Part shown: piece after piece, positions 36,101 through 50,100 of the stretch
Layout of the letters: each line of letters opens with the position of its first letter
Position numbering within the stretch: position 1 is the first letter of the stretch
NCBI GenBank assembly: GCA_030549335.1
Contig: JAUKPH010000018.1
Coordinates: forward strand, 7,068,001-7,132,000
Direction: 5' to 3'
DNA length: 64,000 nucleotides
From: Pontederia crassipes
Taxonomy: Eukaryota > Streptophyta > Magnoliopsida > Commelinales > Pontederiaceae
Made by a program: the position numbers and the translations under genes
The notes under the pieces: model-generated
Told to the model about the DNA's origin: nothing
Databases searched by the model: none
The model's input: the letters and a program-made list of their open reading frames with translations, nothing else

Positions 36101-37210
36101 ACTTATTACAACCTTTGGGTGCCCTAAGAGATGATAGATCTTTAGAACTTTAACTCTATTTCAAACCGAAGTTGAACTGTTACAATCAAAGATAGCGCTC
36201 TTGGGGATTAGAGTCTTAGAGTTGGGTTCAAAGCTATAAGTTATAGATACTTATTACAACCTTTGTGTGTCCTAAGATGTGATAGATCTTTACAACTTTA
36301 ACTCTATTTCAAACCGAAGTTGAACCGTTACAATCAAAGATAACGCTCTTGGGGATTAGAGTCTTAGAGTAAGGTGCGAAGCTATAAGTTATAGATACTT
36401 ATTACAACCTTTGGGTGCCCTAAGAGGTGATAGATCTTTAGAACTTTAACTCTATTTCAAACCGAAGTTGAACCGTTACAATCAAAGATAACGCTCTTGG
36501 GGGTTAGAGTCTTAGAGTTGGGTTCAAAGCTATAAGTTATAGATACTTATTACAACCTTTGGGTGCCCTAAGAGGAGATAGATCTTTAGAACTTTAAATC
36601 TATTTCAAACCGAAGTTGAACCGTTACAATCAAAGATAACGATCTTGGGGATTAGAGTCTTAGAGTAAGGTGCAAAGCTATAAGTTATAGATACTTATTA
36701 CAACCTTTGGGTGTCCTAAGAGGTGATAGTTCTTTAGAACTTTAACTCTATTTCAATCCGAAGTTGAACCGTTATAATCAAAGATAACGCTCTTGGGGAT
36801 TAGAGTCTTAGAGTTGGGTTCAAAGCTATAAGTTATAGATACTTATTACAACCTTTGGGGGTCCTAAGAGGTGATAGATCTTTAGAACTTTGACTCTATT
36901 TCAAACCGAAGTTGAACCGTTGCAATCAAAGATAACGCTCTTGGGGATTTGAGTCTTAGAGTAAGGTGCAAAGCTATAAGTTATAGATACTTATTACAAC
37001 CTTTGGGTGCCCTAAGAGGTGATAGATCTTTAGAACTTTAACTCTATTTCAAACCGAAGTTGAACCGTTACAATCAAAGATAACGCTCTTGGGGATTAGA
37101 GTCTTAGAGTAAGGTGCAAAGCTATAAGTTATAGATACTTATTACAACCTTTGGGTGCCCTAAGAGGTGATAGATCTTTAGAACTTTAACTCTATTTCAA
37201 ACCAAAGTTG
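33200..37210 (+). repeat. Long-range duplicated satellite segment, copy 2
   Basis: The partner of 16.9-21.8 kb. Shared rare variants include AATAGAAACT at 33802, ATTATTTAAA at 34402, TTTGAGTAAGG near 34809, TAAGGTCCAA at 35852 and ACCTTTGTGTG at 36259. It lacks about four monomers relative to copy 1, carries a 73-bp deletion at 35992, and skips about one more monomer near 36.7 kb. The match ends near 37.2 kb where CTTAGGGTTAGG-type monomers begin. Confidence 0.8.
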
Positions 37211-38171
37211 AACCGTTACAATCAAAGATAACTCTCTTGGGGATTAGAGTCTTAGGGTTAGGTTCAAAGCTATAAGTTATAGATACTTATTACAACCTTT
37301 GGGTGTCCTAAGATGTGATAGATCTTTAGAACTTTCACTCTATTTCAATCTGAAGTTGAACCGTTATAATCAATGATAACGCTCTTGTGGATTAGAGTCT
37401 TGGAGTTGGGTTCAAAGCTATAAGTAGAAACTTATTACAACCTTTGGGTGTCCTAAGAGGTGATAGTTCTTTAGAACTTTAAATCTATTTCAAACCGAAG
37501 TTGAACCGTTACAATCAAAGATAACGATCTTGAGGATTAGAGTCTTAGAGTAAGGTGCAAAGCTATAAGTTATAGATACTTATTACAACCTTTGGGTGCC
37601 CTAAGGGGTGATAGATCTTTAGAACTTTAACTCTATTTCAAGCCGAAGTTGAACCGTTACAATCAAAGATAACGCTCTTGGGGATTAGAGTCTTAGAGTT
37701 GGGTTCAAAGCTATAAGTTATAGATACTTATTACAACCTTTGGGTGTCCTAAGAGGTGATAGATCTTTAGAACTTTGACTCTATTTCAAACCGAAGTTGA
37801 ACCGTTACAATCAAAGATAACGCTCTAGGGGATTTGAGTCTTAGAGTAAGGTGCAAAGCTATAAGTTATAGATACTTATTACAACCTTTGGGTGCCCTAA
37901 GAGGTGATAGTTCTTTAGAATTTTAACTCCATTTCAATCCGAAGTTGAACCGTTATAATCAAAGATAACGCTCTTGGGATTAGAGTCTTTGAATTGGGTT
38001 CAAAGCTATAAGTAATAGATACTTATTACAACCTTTGGGTGTCCTAAGAGGTGATAGTTCTTTAGAACTTTAACTCTATTTCAATCCGAAGTTGAACCAT
38101 TATAATCAAAGATAACGCTCTTGGGGATTAGAGTCTTAGAGTTGGGTTCAAAGCTATAAGTTATAGATACT

Positions 38172-41100
38172 TAGAGTCTTTGAATTGGGTTCAAAGCTAT
38201 AAGTAATAGATACTTATTACAACCTTTGGGTGTCCTAAGAGGTGATAGATCTTTAGAACTTTGACTCTATTTCAAACCGAAGTTGAACCGTTACAATCAA
38301 AGATAACGCTCTTGGGGATTTGAGTCTTAGAGTAAGGTGCAAAGCTATAAGTTATAGATACTTATTACAACCTTTGGGTGCCCTAAGAGTTGATAGATCT
38401 TTAGAACTTTAACTCTATTTCAAACCGAAGTTGAACCGTTACAATCAAAGATAACGCTCTTGGGGATTAGAGTCTTAGAGTTGGGTTCAAAGCTATAAGT
38501 TATAGATACTTATTACAACCTTTGGGTGTCCTAAGAGGAGATAGATCTTTAGAACTTTAAATCTATTTCAAACCGAAGTTGAACCGTTACAAACAAAGAT
38601 AATGCTCTTGGGGATTAGAGTCTTAGAGTAAGGCGCAAAGTTATAAGTTATAGATACTTATTACAACCTTTGGGTGCCCTAAGAGGTGATAGATCTTTAG
38701 AACTTTAGCTCTATTTCAAACCGAAGTTGAACTGTTACAATCAAAGATAACGCTCTTGGGGATTAGAGTCGTAGAGTAAGGTGCAAAGCTATAAGTTATA
38801 GATACTTATTACAACCTTTGGGTGCCCTAAGAGGTGATAGATCTTTAGAACTTTAACTCTATCTCAAGCCGAAGTTGAACCGTTACAATCAAAGATAACG
38901 ATCTTGGGGATTAGAGTCGTAGAGTAAGGTGCAAAGCTATAAGTTATAGATACTTATTACAACCTTTGGGTGCCCTAAGAGGTGATAGATATTTAGAACT
39001 TTAACTCTATTTCAAGCCGAAGTTGAACCGTTACAATCAAAGATAACGCTCTTGGGGATTAGAGTCTTAGAGTAAGGTGCAAAGCTATAAGTTATAGATA
39101 CTTATTACAACCTTTGGGTGTCCTAAGAGGTGATAGTTCTTTAGAACTTTACCTCTATTTCAATCCGAAGTTGAACCGTTATAATCAAAGATAACGCTCT
39201 TGGGGATTTGAGTCTTAGAGTTGGGTTCAAAGCTATAAGTTATAGATACTTATTACAACCTTTGGGTGTCCTAAGAGGTGATAGATCTTTAGAACTTTGA
39301 CTCTATTTCAAACCGAAGTTGAACCGTTACAATCAAAGATAACGCTCTAGGGGATTTGAGTCTTAGAGTAAGGTGCAAAGCTATAAGTTATAGATACTTA
39401 TTACAACATTTGGGTGCCCTAAGAGTTGATAGATCTTTAGAACTTTAACTCTATTTCAAACCGAAGTTGAACCGTTACAATCAAAGATAACGCTCTTGGG
39501 GATTAGAGTCTTAGAGTTGGGGTCAAAGCTATAAGTTATAGATACTTATTACAACCTTTGGGTGTCCTAAGAGGAGATAGATCTTTAGAACTTTAAATCT
39601 ATTTCAAACCGAAGTTGAACCGTTACAAACAAAGATAATGCTCTTGGGGATTAGAGTCTTAGAGTAAGGCGCAAAGTTATAAGTTATAGATACTTATTAC
39701 ACCCTTTGGGTGCCCTAAGAGGTGATAGATCTTTAGAACTTTAGCTCTATTTCAAACCGAAGTTGAACCGTTACAATCAAAGATAACGCTCTTGGGGATT
39801 AGAGTCGTAAGTAAGGTGCAAAGCTATAAGTTATAGATACTTATTACAACCTTTGGGTGCCCTAAGAGGTGATAGATCTTTAGAACTTTAACTCTATCTC
39901 AAGCCGAAGTTGAACCGTTACAATCAAAGATAACGATCTTGGGGATTAGAGTCGTAGAGTAAGGTGCAAAGCTATAAGTTATAGATACTTATTACAACCT
40001 TTGGGTGCCCTAAGAGGTGATAGATATTTAGAACTTTAACTCTATTTCAAGCCGAAGTTGAACCGTTACAATCAAAGATAACGCTCTTGGGGATTAGAGT
40101 CTTAGAGTAAGGTGCAAAGCTATAAGTTATAGATACTTATTACAACCTTTGGGTGTCCTAAGAGGTGATAGTTCTTTAGAACTTTACCTCTATTTCAATC
40201 CGAAGTTGAACCGTTATAATCAAAGATAACGCTCTTGGGGATTTGAGTCTTAGAGTTGGGTTCAAAGCTATAAGTTATAGATACTTATTACAACCTTTGG
40301 GTGTCCTAAGAGGTGATAGATCTTTAGAACTTTGACTCTATTTCAAACCGAAGTTGAACCGTTACAATCAAAGATAACGCTCTAGGGGATTTGAGTCTTA
40401 GAGTAAGGTGCAAAGCTATAAGTTATAGATACTTATTACAACATTTGGGTGCCCTAAGAGTTGATAGATCTTTAGAACTTTAACTCTATTTCAAACCGAA
40501 GTTGAACCGTTACAATCAAAGATAACGCTCTTGGGGATTAGAGTCTTAGAGTTGGGGTCAAAGCTATAAGTTATAGATACTTATTACAACCTTTGGGTGT
40601 CCTAAGAGGAGATAGATCTTTAGAACTTTAAATCTATTTCAAACCGAAGTTGAACCGTTACAAACAAAGATAATGCTCTTGGGGATTAGAGTCTTAGAGT
40701 AAGGTGCAAAGTTATAAGTTATAGATACTTATTACAACCTTTGGGTGCCCTAAGAGGTGATAGATCTTTAGAACTTTAGCTCTATTTCAAACCGAAGTTG
40801 AACCGTTACAATCAAAGATAACGCTCTTGGGGATTAGAGTCTTAGAGTTGGGTTCAAAGCCATAAGTTATAGATACTTATTACATCCTTTGGGTGTCCTA
40901 AGTGGTGATAGATCTTTAGAACTTTGACTCTATTTCAAACCGAAGTTCAACCGTTACAATCAAAGATAACGCTCTTGGGGATTTGAGTCATAGAGTAAGG
41001 TGCAAAGCTATAAGTTATAGATACTTATTACAACCATTGGGTGTCCTAAGAGGTGATAGTTCTTTAAAACTTTAACTCTATTTCAATCCGAAGTTGAACC

Positions 41101-44100
41101 GTTATAATCAAAGATAACGCTCTTGGGGATTAGAGTCGTAGAGTAAGGTGCAAAGCTATAAGTTATAGATACTTATTACAACCTTTGGGTGCCCTAAGAG
41201 GTGATAGATCTTTAGAACTTTAACTCTATCTCAAGCCGAAGTTGAACCGTTACAATCAAAGATAACGATCTTGGGGATTAGAGTCGTAGAGTAAGGTGCA
41301 AAGCTATAAGTTATAGATACTTATTACAACCTTTGGGTGCCCTAAGAGGTGATAGATATTTAGAACTTTAACTCTATTTCAAGCCGAAGTTGAACCGTTA
41401 CAATCAAAGATAACGCTCTTGGGGATTAGAGTCTTAGAGTAAGGTGCAAAGCTATAAGTTATAGATACTTATTACAACCTTTGGGTGTCCTAAGAGGTGA
41501 TAGTTCTTTAGAACTTTACCTCTATTTCAATCCGAAGTTGAACCGTTATAATCAAAGATAACGCTCTTGGGGATTTGAGTCTTAGAGTTGGGTTCAAAGC
41601 TATAAGTTATAGATACTTATTACAACCTTTGGGTGTCCTAAGAGGTGATAGATCTTTAGAACTTTGACTCTATTTCAAACCGAAGTTGAACCGTTACAAT
41701 CAAAGATAACGCTCTAGGGGATTTGAGTCTTAGAGTAAGGTGCAAAGCTATAAGTTATAGATACTTATTACAACCTTTGGGTGCCCTAAGAGGTGATAGA
41801 TCTTTAGAACTTTAACTCTATTTCATACCGAAGTTGAACCGTTACAATCAAAGATAACGCTCTTGGGGATTAGAGTCTTAGAGTTGGGTTCAAAGCTATA
41901 AGTTATAGATACTTATTACAACCTTTGGGTGTCCTAAGTGGAGATAGATCTTTAGAACTTTAAATCTATTTCAAACCGAAGTTGAACCGTTACAATCAAA
42001 GATAACGCTCTTGGGGATTATAGTCTTAGAGTAAGGTGCAAAGCTATAAGTTATAGATACTTATTACAACCTTTCGGTGTCCTAAGAGGTGATAGATCTT
42101 TAGAACTTTAACTCTATTTCAAACCGAAGTTGAACCGTTACAATCAAAGATAACGCTCTTGGGGATTATAGTCTTAGAGTTGGGTTCAAAGCTATAAGTT
42201 ATAGATACTTATTACAACATTTGGGTGTCCTAAGAGGAGATAGATCTTTAGAACTTTAAATCTATTTCAAACCGAAGTTGAACCGTTACAATCAAAGATA
42301 ACGATCTTGGGGATTAGAGTCGTAGAGTAAGGTGCAAAGCTATAAGTTATAGATACTTATTACAACCTTTGGGTGCCCTAAGAGGTGATAGATCTTTAGA
42401 ACTTTAACTCTATTTCAAGCCGAAGTTGAACCGTTACAATCAAAGATAACGCTCTTGGGGATTAGAGTCTTAGAGTAAGGTGCAAAGCTATAAGTTATAG
42501 ATACTTATTACAACCTTTGGGTGTCCTAAGAGGTGATAGTTCTTTAGAACTTTACCTCTATTTCAATCCGAAGTTGAACCGTTATAATCAAAGATAACGC
42601 TCTTGGGGATTAGAGTCTTAGAGTTGGGTTCAAAGCTATAAGTTATAGATACTTATTACAACCTTTGGGTGTCCTAAGAGGTGATAGTTCTTTAGAACTT
42701 TACCTCTATTTCAATCTGAAGTTGAACCGTTATAATCAAAGATAACGCTCTTGGGGATTAGAGTCTTAGAGTTGGGTTCAAAGCTATAAGTTATAGATAC
42801 TTATTACAACCTTTGGGTGTCCTAAGAGGTGATAGATCTTTAGAACTTTGACTCTATTTCAAACCGAAGTTGAACCGTTACAATCAAAGATAACGCTCTA
42901 GGGGATTTGAGTCTTAGAGTAAGGTGCAAAGCTATAAGTTATAGATACTTATTACAACCTTTGGGTGCCCTAAGAGGTGATAGTTCTTTAGAATTTTAAC
43001 TCCATTTCAATCCGAAGTTGAACCGTTATAATCAAAGATAACGCTCTTGGGATTAGAGTCTTTGAATTGGGTTCAAAGCTATAAGTAATAGATACTTATT
43101 ACAACCTTTGGGTGTCCTAAGAGGTGATAGTTCTTTAGAACTTTAACTCTATTTCAATCCGAAGTTGAACCGTTATAATCAAAGATAACGCTCTTGGGGA
43201 TTAGAGTCTTAGAGTTGGGTTCAAAGCTATAAGTTATAGATACTTAGAGTCTTTGAATTGGGTTCAAAGCTATAAGTAATAGATACTTATTACAACCTTT
43301 GGGTGTCCTAAGAGGTGATAGATCTTTAGAACTTTGACTCTATTTCAAACCGAAGTTGAACCGTTACAATCAAAGATAACGCTCTTGGGGATTTGAGTCT
43401 TAGAGTAAGGTGCAAAGCTATAAGTTATAGATACTTATTACAACCTTTGGGTGCCCTAAGAGTTGATAGATCTTTAGAACTTTAACTCTATTTCAAACCG
43501 AAGTTGAACCGTTACAATCAAAGATAACGCTCTTGGGGATTAGAGTCTTAGAGTTGGGTTCAAAGCTATAAGTTATAGATACTTATTACAACCTTTGGGT
43601 GTCCTAAGAGGAGATAGATCTTTAGAACTTTAAATCTATTTCAAACCGAAGTTGAACCGTTACAAACAAAGATAATGCTCTTGGGGATTAGAGTCTTAGA
43701 GTAAGGCGCAAAGTTATAAGTTATAGATACTTATTACAACCTTTGGGTGCCCTAAGAGGTGATAGATCTTTAGAACTTTAGCTCTATTTCAAACCGAAGT
43801 TGAACCGTTACAATCAAAGATAACGCTCTTGGGGATTAGAGTCGTAAGTAAGGTGCAAAGCTATAAGTTATAGATACTTATTACAACCTTTGGGTGCCCT
43901 AAGAGGTGATAGATCTTTAGAACTTTAACTCTATCTCAAGCCGAAGTTGAACCGTTACAATCAAAGATAACGATCTTGGGGATTAGAGTCGTAGAGTAAG
44001 GTGCAAAGCTATAAGTTATAGATACTTATTACAACCTTTGGGTGCCCTAAGAGGTGATAGATATTTAGAACTTTAACTCTATTTCAAGCCGAAGTTGAAC

Positions 44101-47100
44101 CGTTACAATCAAAGATAACGCTCTTGGGGATTAGAGTCTTAGAGTAAGGTGCAAAGCTATAAGTTATAGATACTTATTACAACCTTTGGGTGTCCTAAGA
44201 GGTGATACTTCTTTAGAACTTTACCTCTATTTCAATCCGAAGTTGAACCGTTATAATCAAAGATAACGCTCTTGGGGATTTGAGTCTTAGAGTTGGGTTC
44301 AAAGCTATAAGTTATAGATACTTATTACAACCTTTGGGTGTCCTAAGAGGTGATAGATCTTTAGAACTTTGACTCTATTTCAAACCGAAGTTGAACCGTT
44401 ACAATCAAAGATAACGCTCTAGGGGATTTGAGTCTTAGAGTAAGGTGCAAAGCTATAAGTTATAGATACTTATTACAACCTTTGGGTGCCCTAAGAGTTG
44501 ATAGATCTTTAGAACTTTAACTCTATTTCAAACCGAAGTTGAACCGTTACAATCAAAGATAACGCTCTTGGGGATTAGAGTCTTAGAGTTGGGGTCAAAG
44601 CTATAAGTTATAGATACTTATTACAACCTTTGGGTGTCCTAAGAGGAGATAGATCTTTAGAACTTTAAATCTATTTCAAACCGAAGTTGAACCGTTACAA
44701 ACAAAGATAATGCTCTTGGGGATTAGAGTCTTAGAGTAAGGTGCAAAGTTATAAGTTATAGATACTTATTACAACCTTTGGGTGCCCTAAGAGGTGATAG
44801 ATCTTTAGAACTTTAGCTCTATTTCAAACCGAAGTTGAACCGTTACAATCAAAGATAACGCTCTTGGGGATTAGAGTCTTAGAGTTGGGTTCAAAGCCAT
44901 AAGTTATAGATACTTATTACATCCTTTGGGTGTCCTAAGTGGTGATAGATCTTTAGAACTTTGACTCTATTTCAAACCGAAGTTCAACCGTTACAATCAA
45001 AGATAACGCTCTTGGGGATTTGAGTCATAGAGTAAGGTGCAAAGCTATAAGTTATAGATACTTATTACAACCATTGGGTGTCCTAAGAGGTGATAGTTCT
45101 TTAAAACTTTAACTCTATTTCAATCCGAAGTTGAACCGTTATAATCAAAGATAACGCTCTTGGGGATTAGAGTCGTAGAGTAAGGTGCAAAGCTATAAGT
45201 TATAGATACTTATTACAACCTTTGGGTGCCCTAAGAGGTGATAGATCTTTAGAACTTTAACTCTATTTCAAGCCGAAGTTGAACCGTTACAATCAAAGAT
45301 AACGCTCTTGGGGATTAGAGTCTTAGAGTAAGGTGCAAAGCTATAAGTTATAGATACTTATTACAACCTTTGGGTGTCCTAAGAGGTGATAGTTCTTTAG
45401 AACTTTACCTCTATTTCAATCCGAAGTTGAACCGTTATAATCAAAGATAACGCTCTTGGGGATTTGAGTCTTAGAGTTGGGTTCAAAGCTATAAGTTATA
45501 GATACTTATTACAACCTTTGGGTGTCCTAAGAGGTGATAGATCTTTAGAACTTTGACTCTATTTCAAACCGAAGTTGAACCGTTACAATCAAAGATAACG
45601 CTCTAGGGGATTTGAGTCTTAGAGTAAGGTGCAAAGCTATAAGTTATAGATACTTATTACAACCTTTGGGTGCCCTAAGAGGTGATAGATCTTTAGAACT
45701 TTAACTCTATTTCATACCGAAGTTGAACCGTTACAATCAAAGATAACGCTCTTGGGGATTAGAGTCTTAGAGTTGGGTTCAAAGCTATAAGTTATAGATA
45801 CTTATTACAACCTTTGGGTGTCCTAAGTGGAGATAGATCTTTAGAACTTTAAATCTATTTCAAACCGAAGTTGAACCGTTACAATCAAAGATAACGATCT
45901 TGGGGATTAGAGTCGTAGAGTAAGGTGCAAAGCTATAAGTTATAGATACTTATTACAACCTTTGAGTGCCCTATGAGGTGATAGTTCTTTAGTACTTTAA
46001 CTTATTTCAAACCGAAGTTGAACCGTTACAATCAAAGATAACACTCTTGGGGATTAGAGTCTTAGAGTAAGGTGCAAAGTTATAAGTTATAGATACTTAT
46101 TACAACCTTTGGGTGCCCTAAGAGATGATAGATCTTTAGAACTTTAACTCTATTTCAAACCGAAGTTGAACCGTTACAATCAAAGATAACGCTCTTGGGG
46201 ATTATAGTCTTAGAGTTGGGTTCAAAGCTATAAGTTATAGATACTTATTACAACATTTGGGTGTCCTAAGAGGAGATAGATCTTTAGAACTTTAAATCTA
46301 TTTCAAACCGAAGTTGAACCGTTACAATCAAAGATAACGATCTTGGGGATTAGAGTCGTAGAGTAAGGTGCAAAGCTATAAGTTATAGATACTTATTACA
46401 ACCTTTGGGTGCCCTAAGAGGTGATAGATCTTTAGAACTTTAACTCTATTTCAAGCCGAAGTTGAACCGTTACAATCAAAGATAACGCTCTTGGGGATTA
46501 GAGTCTTAGAGTAAGGTGCAAAGCTATAAGTTATAGATACTTATTACAACCTTTGGGTGTCCTAAGAGGTGATAGTTCTTTAGAACTTTACCTCTATTTC
46601 AATCCGAAGTTGAACCGTTATAATCAAAGATAACGCTCTTGGGGATTAGAGTCTTAGAGTTGGGTTCAAAGCTATAAGTTATAGATACTTATTACAACCT
46701 TTGGGTGTCCTAAGAGGTGATAGTTCTTTAGAACTTTACCTCTATTTCAATCTGAAGTTGAACCGTTATAATCAAAGATAACGCTCTTGGGGATTAGAGT
46801 CTTAGAGTTGGGTTCAAAGCTATAAGTTATAGATACTTATTACAACCTTTGGGTGTCCTAAGAGGTGATAGATCTTTAGAACTTTGACTCTATTTCAAAC
46901 CGAAGTTGAACCGTTACAATCAAAGATAACGCTCTAGGGGATTTGAGTCTTAGAGTAAGGTGCAAAGCTATAAGTTATAGATACTTATTACAACCTTTGG
47001 GTGCCCTAAGAGGTGATAGTTCTTTAGAATTTTAACTCCATTTCAATCCGAAGTTGAACCGTTATAATCAAAGATAACGCTCTTGGGATTAGAGTCTTTG

Positions 47101-50100
47101 AATTGGGTTCAAAGCTATAAGTAATAGATACTTATTACAACCTTTGGGTGTCCTAAGAGGTGATAGTTCTTTAGAACTTTAACTCTATTTCAATCCGAAG
47201 TTGAACCGTTATAATCAAAGATAACGCTCTTGGGGATTAGAGTCTTAGAGTTGGGTTCAAAGCTATAAGTTATAGATACTTAGAGTCTTTGAATTGGGTT
47301 CAAAGCTATAAGTAATAGATACTTATTACAACCTTTGGGTGTCCTAAGAGGTGATAGATCTTTAGAACTTTGACTCTATTTCAAACCGAAGTTGAACCGT
47401 TACAATCAAAGATAACGCTCTTGGGGATTTGAGTCTTAGAGTAAGGTGCAAAGCTATAAGTTATAGATACTTATTACAACCTTTGGGTGCCCTAAGAGTT
47501 GATAGATCTTTAGAACTTTAACTCTATTTCAAACCGAAGTTGAACCGTTACAATCAAAGATAACGCTCTTGGGGATTAGAGTCTTAGAGTTGGGTTCAAA
47601 GCTATAAGTTATAGATACTTATTACAACCTTTGGGTGTCCTAAGAGGAGATAGATCTTTAGAACTTTAAATCTATTTCAAACCGAAGTTGAACCGTTACA
47701 AACAAAGATAATGCTCTTGGGGATTAGAGTCTTAGAGTAAGGCGCAAAGTTATAAGTTATAGATACTTATTACAACCTTTGGGTGCCCTAAGAGGTGATA
47801 GATCTTTAGAACTTTAGCTCTATTTCAAACCGAAGTTGAACCGTTACAATCAAAGATAACGCTCTTGGGGATTAGAGTCGTAAGTAAGGTGCAAAGCTAT
47901 AAGTTATAGATACTTATTACAACCTTTGGGTGCCCTAAGAGGTGATAGATCTTTAGAACTTTAACTCTATCTCAAGCCGAAGTTGAACCGTTACAATCAA
48001 AGATAACGATCTTGGGGATTAGAGTCGTAGAGTAAGGTGCAAAGCTATAAGTTATAGATACTTATTACAACCTTTGGGTGCCCTAAGAGGTGATAGATAT
48101 TTAGAACTTTAACTCTATTTCAAGCCGAAGTTGAACCGTTACAATCAAAGATAACGCTCTTGGGGATTAGAGTCTTAGAGTAAGGTGCAAAGCTATAAGT
48201 TATAGATACTTATTACAACCTTTGGGTGTCCTAAGAGGTGATACTTCTTTAGAACTTTACCTCTATTTCAATCCGAAGTTGAACCGTTATAATCAAAGAT
48301 AACGCTCTTGGGGATTTGAGTCTTAGAGTTGGGTTCAAAGCTATAAGTTATAGATACTTATTACAACCTTTGGGTGTCCTAAGAGGTGATAGATCTTTAG
48401 AACTTTGACTCTATTTCAAACCGAAGTTGAACCGTTACAATCAAAGATAACGCTCTAGGGGATTTGAGTCTTAGAGTAAGGTGCAAAGCTATAAGTTATA
48501 GATACTTATTACAACCTTTGGGTGCCCTAAGAGTTGATAGATCTTTAGAACTTTAACTCTATTTCAAACCGAAGTTGAACCGTTACAATCAAAGATAACG
48601 CTCTTGGGGATTAGAGTCTTAGAGTTGGGGTCAAAGCTATAAGTTATAGATACTTATTACAACCTTTGGGTGTCCTAAGAGGAGATAGATCTTTAGAACT
48701 TTAAATCTATTTCAAACCGAAGTTGAACCGTTACAAACAAAGATAATGCTCTTGGGGATTAGAGTCTTAGAGTAAGGTGCAAAGTTATAAGTTATAGATA
48801 CTTATTACAACCTTTGGGTGCCCTAAGAGGTGATAGATCTTTAGAACTTTAGCTCTATTTCAAACCGAAGTTGAACCGTTACAATCAAAGATAACGCTCT
48901 TGGGGATTAGAGTCTTAGAGTTGGGTTCAAAGCCATAAGTTATAGATACTTATTACATCCTTTGGGTGTCCTAAGTGGTGATAGATCTTTAGAACTTTGA
49001 CTCTATTTCAAACCGAAGTTCAACCGTTACAATCAAAGATAACGCTCTTGGGGATTTGAGTCATAGAGTAAGGTGCAAAGCTATAAGTTATAGATACTTA
49101 TTACAACCATTGGGTGTCCTAAGAGGTGATAGTTCTTTAAAACTTTAACTCTATTTCAATCCGAAGTTGAACCGTTATAATCAAAGATAACGCTCTTGGG
49201 GATTAGAGTCGTAGAGTAAGGTGCAAAGCTATAAGTTATAGATACTTATTACAACCTTTGGGTGCCCTAAGAGGTGATAGATCTTTAGAACTTTAACTCT
49301 ATCTCAAGCCGAAGTTGAACCGTTACAATCAAAGATAACGATCTTGGGGATTAGAGTCGTAGAGTAAGGTGCAAAGCTATAAGTTATAGATACTTATTAC
49401 AACCTTTGGGTGCCCTAAGAGGTGATAGATATTTAGAACTTTAACTCTATTTCAAGCCGAAGTTGAACCGTTACAATCAAAGATAACGCTCTTGGGGATT
49501 AGAGTCTTAGAGTAAGGTGCAAAGCTATAAGTTATAGATACTTATTACAACCTTTGGGTGTCCTAAGAGGTGATAGTTCTTTAGAACTTTACCTCTATTT
49601 CAATCCGAAGTTGAACCGTTATAATCAAAGATAACGCTCTTGGGGATTTGAGTCTTAGAGTTGGGTTCAAAGCTATAAGTTATAGATACTTATTACAACC
49701 TTTGGGTGTCCTAAGAGGTGATAGATCTTTAGAACTTTGACTCTATTTCAAACCGAAGTTGAACCGTTACAATCAAAGATAACGCTCTAGGGGATTTGAG
49801 TCTTAGAGTAAGGTGCAAAGCTATAAGTTATAGATACTTATTACAACCTTTGGGTGCCCTAAGAGGTGATAGATCTTTAGAACTTTAACTCTATTTCATA
49901 CCGAAGTTGAACCGTTACAATCAAAGATAACGCTCTTGGGGATTAGAGTCTTAGAGTTGGGTTCAAAGCTATAAGTTATAGATACTTATTACAACCTTTG
50001 GGTGTCCTAAGTGGAGATAGATCTTTAGAACTTTAAATCTATTTCAAACCGAAGTTGAACCGTTACAATCAAAGATAACGCTCTTGGGGATTATAGTCTT

